Below are positions 5,285-8,423 of a stretch of 8,423 nucleotides of DNA, in pieces (the stretch's first letter is position 1; the number at the start of each line of letters is the position of its first letter). The notes beneath the pieces are model-generated. The model ran no database searches and was not told the DNA's origin. It saw only the letters and a list, made by a program, of their open reading frames with translations. Both the position numbers and the translations under genes were made by a program. The stretch comes from Verrucomicrobiia bacterium (lineage in GTDB: Bacteria; Verrucomicrobiota; Verrucomicrobiia; Opitutales; Opitutaceae), in NCBI GenBank assembly GCA_030424825.1, contig JAUHWE010000162.1, forward strand, positions 1-8,423, read 5' to 3'.

Positions 5285-8200
5285 TTACTCCACCACGTAA
5301 ATCTCAAAAAGCGCGATTCCGGTTTCACCGGCTGCTCCATCGAGCACTACGGTGTAAAGCCCCTGTCCCAGCGTAACCAGCATGGCCGCGTCTTGACTTC
5401 CGGAGGCGAGGCTGAAGGCGCCTGTGTCTGTGAACGCCTGCGCTTTTTCGTCCGAACGATCATCTTCCCAGTTATCATTCTCTGCTAGAACATCAGAACC
5501 TGAATACAGCGTCAGCATCGGATTCGCGAGTGGATTGGAAATCCCTTGATTCGAGAGCCCGGGTCCCACGCCTCGAATTATCAAATCTATATCCGACTCA
5601 CCCTCGATGACGAAACCTCCTATAAGAACCGCCTCTCCCTCGCCTACGTAACCGCGTGTAGATAAATTGACGAGTCGGGTATCCGATTCTCTTGTACTAC
5701 TCAATTCGTAAACCTCCAAGAGAGCAATTCCCGTGCTTCCACTGCTGTCGCTCAACAAATTAGTGTACACTCCGGGTATGTAGTCTCTCACCACAACTGC
5801 GTCTTTGACACTGGACGATATCGTGAATGCGCCCGTACCCCCCTCTAGATCTACAAGTTCGCTTTCGCTGATCGACTGAGACCAATCGTCATTGCTGGCG
5901 ATTTCATCGCCTTCCGGTTGAACGCGCACGCTCATGACCGGATCTCCCAGCGTATTCGCGATGGCAAAATCAGCAAGTCGTGGTCCCACACTTCGACTCA
6001 TCAGTTTCATCGTATCGGTTCCTTTGACCCCGAACCCCGCGATAAGGACCTCGTCTCCCGTACCGACAAACCCACGGGTAGACAGATTCACAAGCCGACT
6101 GCGGACAACCGTTCCCTCAGAATCGATGTACACCGGATCTGAAACTCCATTTTCGTTGTAGGCACTCACTCGATACGAATAGGACACGCCTGGAATAATA
6201 TCCGTATCAAAATAGGAGGTCGTATTCGCGGGAACGCGAGCGATCTCTGCCCAATCGTCCAAGCCTTGCTTGGTACGCTCTATAATATATCCGAGTTCGT
6301 AGTCCGACGTATCTTCCCAGGTAACTAAAATCCCTTCTGGGCTAGTCTCGTCCGAATCACCACCCCCTGGAGGACTGGGAGGATCCTGTGGCGTATTGCC
6401 CGGTGATTGATAAACCGTATGAGTTCCGTCGCCTGTGAGTATCATGCCAACTCTCTGACTTCCGGTCAGATTAGCGGATGCGTCAAAGGTTACCGTACCG
6501 TTGTTCGTTCCGCTCGTTTGAGACGTGATCTGCAACCAAGAGCTGCTAGTCGAAAGCGTCCAAGTCGTGTTCGAGGCAATTGAAAAACTGTATGAGCCCC
6601 CCGACTGCCCAATGAACTGTTCTTCGGGAATCGCTTGGATGAAAAATACCGCACCCTCCTGAGTAACCGTATGTACATGGCCACCAATATTGATCGTCCC
6701 CACTCTGTCATCAATGCTTTGGCTTTCCAGTACTCGGTAAGAAACGGGCTCGTTACCCGTCCCGATGCCATTAGCGGGCTCCTGAATGACGATCCACTCA
6801 ACATCGGGAATCACTTCCCACTCTTTAGTCGACGTTACCAAAACAAGATTCTCGGAAGTTTGAGCGGCGGGTACCGTGCGGCTAATCGGTGTAATTGACG
6901 TGACGGGTACTACCAAGGTTTGAGCCACCACTGAATTACTGTATCCCGAAGCTCCGGATTCGTTGTAAGCACGTACTCGATACAAATAGGAACTATCGGG
7001 TGAGACCGTTCGGTCTAGAAAGTTGGTTATGCTTTTTTCCGTGTCGCCCACAGTCAAAAATGGCCCACCCACCGACTGGTCTTGACGCTCAATCAGATAC
7101 CCATCCTCCACGGCAGAACGGTCGCTCCACTTAAGCCCAATCCGATTGTACTCCTCCAGCGTTACGATCAGATTGGCTGGGGTGTTCGGCGCCTCGTCAA
7201 AGGATTCGATGACCGCTTCGTTGGACCACTCGGAAACCTCGCCCGGACGCGTTGCTCTCAACCGATAGATATATTCCGTCCCCGGTGCGAGTCCTGTATC
7301 CAAGAACGTCTCGTTATTGCCAAATATCTGGGCAATCGTCTCAAAGGTTTCTCCCGCGACTTTTCTCTGAATTTCAAAGCCGGTCTCGTTGTCATTCGTA
7401 TCGATCCAGTTCAAAGTAGCCGAATTGCTGGACTGCGTAACCGCCGTAAGCGTCACAGGTGTTTCCAAAGTAATTTCGGGGAGGACCGTCAACACCGCTT
7501 CGGCACTCGCGATAGATCCTCCGGGATTGGTCGCTTCTACCGTGTAAACGTTCCCATTGAGGCTAAAGTCTACCGGACTGATCGTAAAGACGGGATCAGT
7601 CGCTCCAGCTATGGGCACCCCGTTTGCCTTCCACTGATAAGTCACATTGACTCCTTCAGCTAAGGCATTGAAAGAGGCATCGGAATTCGCTGGAATCGAT
7701 TTGGAGATTGGCTCGACCGTGAATACTGGAGGGTCTATGATCAACTCCCGCCGAAACGAAACGAGCGACTTCTCGGACGTCGATGTCGAGTAGACATGCT
7801 CGCCATCCGGGCTTGCCATTATAGTCAATGAGCCATTGAGCCCTTCCACTCCTTCATCGCTGTTGTAGATCGTCTGGTCATACGTCAACGTTCCTAAATC
7901 GATATCCCGCGAGAACACCGTAATCGCATCGTCAAAAAACGCGGCCACGTAGACGAACTTTCCATCCGCACTGATGGCCAACGAGTGAGCGCCGTCCAGC
8001 CCCTCGACTCCATCGATGCCGCTTCGCTGCGTATCCACAAATTCGAGCGCCCCGGTCGCATCACGATTAAAGGTCGTCAAAGCGTCGTCGTTCCAGGCTA
8101 CTAAGTAAAGCTGATTACCGTCCGCACTGGCGATCGCCGCGCGCGGTCCCTCAAGTCCACTAACGGTGTTCCCGATAGCATCAGGGGACCCATTGCTGAT

Positions 8201-8423
8201 TTTCGAATTGAAAGTCAGAAGCCCGGTATCGGTATCCCGATTGTAGACAGAGACCGCATCTTCATCCCAAAGCGTAACGTATACGTTTTTCCCATGAGGG
8301 CTTACCGTTAAAAAGTGAGGCGCATCTAGGGCGAATATGCCATCTTCCCCATGCTTTATCCTACCCAGAAAACCAACCACCCCAGTCGTCGTGTCCCGGC
8401 TGAAAAGCGCTAGGGCATTGTCG
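5285..8423 (-). CDS. Large secreted multidomain protein: lactonase-type beta-propeller, Ig, FN3, BACON and tandem C-terminal repeats (5' end outside window)
   Basis: The frame is open to the right edge, so the N-terminus and any signal peptide are missing; 1045 residues are in the window, numbered here from its edge. Residues 1-227 hold beta-propeller blades of the lactonase (6-phosphogluconolactonase-like) type. Each carries a segment like SADGKFVYVAAF followed by DDAITVFSRD, with the RD pairs at 9-10, 62-63, 120-121 and 172-173. Then come an Ig-like domain (230-313, YQWKANGVPIAGA), fibronectin III domains at about 322-405 and 412-503, and two BACON-like domains at about 505-590 and 597-672 (WIVIQ, TTWTLSTSSSWLQI). 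A Pro/Gly/Asp linker follows (676-697), then a short third fibronectin III-like domain (698-775) and two related repeats from 776 and 916. The abundance of beta-sandwich and adhesive modules points to an extracellular or surface protein, perhaps binding carbohydrate or protein; no catalytic site is evident. The GTG at 8380 is not the true start, since the propeller motif DNALALFSRD lies upstream of it. It converges on ovoA. Confidence 0.92.
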   Translation of the reverse strand, partial: DNALALFSRDTTTGVVGFLGRIKHGEDGIFALDAPHFLTVSPHGKNVYVTLWDEDAVSVYNRDTDTGLLTFNSKISNGSPDAIGNTVSGLEGPRAAIASADGNQLYLVAWNDDALTTFNRDATGALEFVDTQRSGIDGVEGLDGAHSLAISADGKFVYVAAFFDDAITVFSRDIDLGTLTYDQTIYNSDEGVEGLNGSLTIMASPDGEHVYSTSTSEKSLVSFRRELIIDPPVFTVEPISKSIPANSDASFNALAEGVNVTYQWKANGVPIAGATDPVFTISPVDFSLNGNVYTVEATNPGGSIASAEAVLTVLPEITLETPVTLTAVTQSSNSATLNWIDTNDNETGFEIQRKVAGETFETIAQIFGNNETFLDTGLAPGTEYIYRLRATRPGEVSEWSNEAVIESFDEAPNTPANLIVTLEEYNRIGLKWSDRSAVEDGYLIERQDQSVGGPFLTVGDTEKSITNFLDRTVSPDSSYLYRVRAYNESGASGYSNSVVAQTLVVPVTSITPISRTVPAAQTSENLVLVTSTKEWEVIPDVEWIVIQEPANGIGTGNEPVSYRVLESQSIDDRVGTINIGGHVHTVTQEGAVFFIQAIPEEQFIGQSGGSYSFSIASNTTWTLSTSSSWLQITSQTSGTNNGTVTFDASANLTGSQRVGMILTGDGTHTVYQSPGNTPQDPPSPPGGGDSDETSPEGILVTWEDTSDYELGYIIERTKQGLDDWAEIARVPANTTSYFDTDIIPGVSYSYRVSAYNENGVSDPVYIDSEGTVVRSRLVNLSTRGFVGTGDEVLIAGFGVKGTDTMKLMSRSVGPRLADFAIANTLGDPVMSVRVQPEGDEIASNDDWSQSISESELVDLEGGTGAFTISSSVKDAVVVRDYIPGVYTNLLSDSSGSTGIALLEVYELSSTRESDTRLVNLSTRGYVGEGEAVLIGGFVIEGESDIDLIIRGVGPGLSNQGISNPLANPMLTLYSGSDVLAENDNWEDDRSDEKAQAFTDTGAFSLASGSQDAAMLVTLGQGLYTVVLDGAAGETGIALFEIYVVE
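5288..5677 (-). repeat. C-terminal protein repeat, unit 2
   Basis: This is the last 130 residues of the large secreted protein, beginning RLVNLSTRGYVGEGEAVLIG and running through RGVGPGLSNQGI, NPLANPMLTLYSG, ENDNW, GAFSL, GLYTVVL and ending GETGIALFEIYVVE. Unit 1 shows each of these blocks in the same order. A terminal tandem unit of this type is, as far as I recall, common in large exported proteins of Opitutae; a surface-anchoring or sorting role is only a guess. Confidence 0.8.
5690..6097 (-). repeat. C-terminal protein repeat, unit 1
   Basis: This unit begins RLVNLSTRGFVGTGDEVLIA and continues RSVGPRLADFAI, NTLGDPVMSVRV, SNDDW, GAFTI, GVYTNLL and GSTGIALLEVYEL. It matches unit 2 block by block over about 130 residues. 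The shared opening RLVNLSTRG is identical in protein, but the DNA has diverged at many third positions, so the duplication is old or the units were acquired already diverged. Confidence 0.8.
7742..8423 (-). repeat. Beta-propeller blade repeats, about 52-58 residues each
   Basis: Four copies of a D-x-A-[LIV]-x-x-[FY]-[SN]-R-D strand motif are spaced 53, 58 and 52 residues apart, each preceded (except the one cut by the edge) by a [SP]-x-DG/HG-x-x-[VL]-Y-[VL] strand. A degenerate fifth (EKSLVSFRRE) closes the set. Further blades must lie beyond the right edge, since a closed propeller normally has more than the number seen here. Confidence 0.75.

Noticed and set aside
7082..7663. 193-codon plus-strand frame inside the large secreted-protein gene
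   Set aside because: It is antisense to the FN3 and Ig coding region; the product is Arg-rich and of low quality, as expected of a shadow frame.
5285..8380. Complete gene starting at GTG 8380
   Set aside because: The frame runs on to the window edge and encodes an in-phase propeller strand (DNALALFSRD) upstream, so the true start lies outside.
1..8423. CRISPR array, tRNA, rRNA, transposon ends or prophage genes
   Set aside because: I scanned for regularly spaced repeats, tRNA cloverleaf motifs, transposase motifs and terminal inverted repeats and found none that I could support.

Overview
The window reads as an ordinary chromosomal stretch of a Gram-negative bacterium, most likely a marine member of Verrucomicrobia (Opitutales/Puniceicoccales-like). 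That placement is inferred from three things: the modular secreted protein with tandem C-terminal RLVNLSTRG-type repeats, a gene set typical of that group, and the lack of recognisable Shine-Dalgarno sequences before most starts. I cannot confirm it by search. There are no rRNA or tRNA genes, no insertion sequences, no CRISPR array and no phage genes that I can support.

Layout from left to right. (1) A YfcD-like Nudix hydrolase lies on the minus strand (4-519) and diverges from an unrecognised 150-residue cytoplasmic protein on the plus strand (610-1062). (2) A tightly overlapping minus-strand operon follows. It encodes an ECF RNA polymerase sigma factor (2567-1968), a small single-pass membrane protein in the anti-sigma position (2008-1649) and a membrane-anchored LTxxQ (Spy/CpxP-like) protein with a cysteine tail (1652-1137). 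Together these look like an envelope or metal stress sensing circuit. (3) A 518-base gap (2568-3085) has no convincing gene and carries a pair of imperfect 20-bp direct repeats. (4) Full-length ovoA (3086-5224, plus) encodes the bifunctional ovothiol enzyme: an iron-dependent 5-histidylcysteine sulfoxide synthase fused to a methyltransferase. (5) A very large secreted protein (8423-5285, minus) converges on ovoA and is cut by the right edge. Its order is lactonase-type beta-propeller, Ig-like domain, two fibronectin III domains, two BACON-like domains, a proline/glycine linker, a third fibronectin III-like domain and two tandem C-terminal repeats.

The genes do not form one pathway. The common theme is weak: ovothiol is a redox-active thiol, and the sigma/anti-sigma/LTxxQ operon is a plausible stress sensor next to it. 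The two are transcribed divergently from the same 518-base gap, so shared control is possible but unproven. The most noteworthy items are the sensor operon with its unusual cysteine tail, the ovoA gene without an adjacent ovoB lyase, and the domain architecture of the giant secreted protein.
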